A DNA stretch of 14,394 nucleotides from DATGIQ01 sp035295665 (GTDB lineage: Bacteria; Planctomycetota; Planctomycetia; Gemmatales; Gemmataceae), in assembly GCA_035295665.1 (NCBI GenBank), contig DATGIQ010000021.1, positions 1-14,394 of the forward strand, read 5' to 3'. Below the pieces are notes generated by a model. That model worked only from the letters and a program-made list of their open reading frames with translations. It was not told the DNA's origin and made no database searches. A program made the translations under genes and the position numbers. Within the stretch, counting starts at the first letter, position 1, and every line of letters begins with the position of its first letter. Positions 13,997-14,394 of this stretch are shown one piece after another.

Positions 13997-14115
13997 TATC
14001 GGGCACGAGACGTAACAGGTTACCTAACGCCCCGAACGTATCGGCCAGAGCTACCCCGGCCAAGGTGAACGTAAACGCTGCACCGGAGGAGATGTGGATC
14101 TAGACACGGATCGCT

Positions 14116-14394
14116 TCACTTATTCGGATACGGCTTCTGCCAGAAATTGTCCCCGCTCCAATTGAACGCGGGTGTGGTCTCCACCGAGCAGTCGCCGTTG
14201 ATCTTGACCTGGCAGGACAGCCGCATCTCGTCCTCGTGGCCAACGATGCCCATCGATGTGGTCGGCGATGTGGCCAACGTGAACCGCTCCAGCAGTCCCT
14301 TGCGACTCAGATTCTCCATGCCTTTTTTGACCAGCACCTTGCAGGTGCCGCACAATCCGTTCCCCATGCAATTGACATAACGGTGCAGCCCTTT
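14116..14394 (-). CDS. 2Fe-2S ferredoxin-type protein, C-terminal part (cut by window edge)
   Basis: The last 92 residues are visible; the N-terminus lies beyond the right edge. The cluster ligands are C9, C15, C18 and C61 of the visible part, within 'VNCMGNGLCGTCKV' (7-20) and 'MRLSCQV' (57-63). The C-x5-C-x2-C opening is that of adrenodoxin/ISC-type ferredoxins, but the last spacing is 42 residues, longer than the roughly 36 usual there. The tail 'NFWQKPYPNK' is rich in aromatic and basic residues and follows the domain directly. The protein should be a cytosolic one-electron carrier; its partner is unknown. An internal ATG at 14367 would remove the first ligand cysteine, so translation must begin upstream, outside the window. 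It converges on the unknown plus-strand gene. Confidence 0.85.
   Translation of the reverse strand, partial: KGLHRYVNCMGNGLCGTCKVLVKKGMENLSRKGLLERFTLATSPTTSMGIVGHEDEMRLSCQVKINGDCSVETTPAFNWSGDNFWQKPYPNK

Noticed and set aside
13488..14063. Minus-strand open frame of 191 residues
   Set aside because: It overlaps the plus-strand gene that has GGAGG before its ATG; the minus frame has no convincing ribosome site and an unnatural, low-pattern translation.

Overview
The window looks like chromosomal DNA from a GC-rich planctomycete, most likely of the Gemmatales type. The grounds are the family mix: a PQQ-like beta-propeller carrying the 'WPEFRGPNRDGV' signature common in that phylum, a large soluble Ser/Thr kinase fused to SRPBCC, DUF5939 and cyclase modules, a tandem-GNAT protein, and a DnaA N-terminal domain of planctomycete style. 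This assignment rests on remembered family features; no search was run. No tRNA, rRNA, CRISPR array or intact insertion sequence was found.

Layout. Positions 1-323 (minus) hold the start of dnaA, running off the left edge. A tandem GNAT acetyltransferase follows (600-1526, minus). A B12-binding radical SAM protein (1893-3455, plus) converges on a 1239-residue kinase (3474-7193, minus). The kinase diverges, across a 209-bp intergenic region, from a probable two-gene unit: a fatty-acyl desaturase (7403-8422) and a CYTH-fold protein (8439-8951). From about 8952 the sequence looks more accessory. It holds a 16-bp-stem REP-like palindrome, a perfect 12-bp-stem hairpin between convergent genes, a secreted L-type-lectin-like protein (9283-10179, minus), about 570 bp without a convincing gene, and a metallophosphoesterase stump broken after about 40 residues (10753-10950, minus). 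A membrane-anchored PQQ-like beta-propeller (11163-12950, minus), a cysteine-rich protein of unknown function (13482-13946, plus) and the C-terminal part of a 2Fe-2S ferredoxin (14116-14394, minus, cut by the right edge) complete the window.

How the genes may work together. The most unusual item is the 1239-residue protein. It combines an apparently dead N-terminal kinase fold, a canonical kinase, an SRPBCC-like domain, a DUF5939-like domain with two CxxC knuckles, and a class III cyclase fold that has lost both metal-binding aspartates. It shares its upstream region with a desaturase-CYTH pair, so a link between membrane lipid remodelling and phospho- or nucleotide signalling is possible. 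That link is inferred from position only. The remaining genes look like independent single units.
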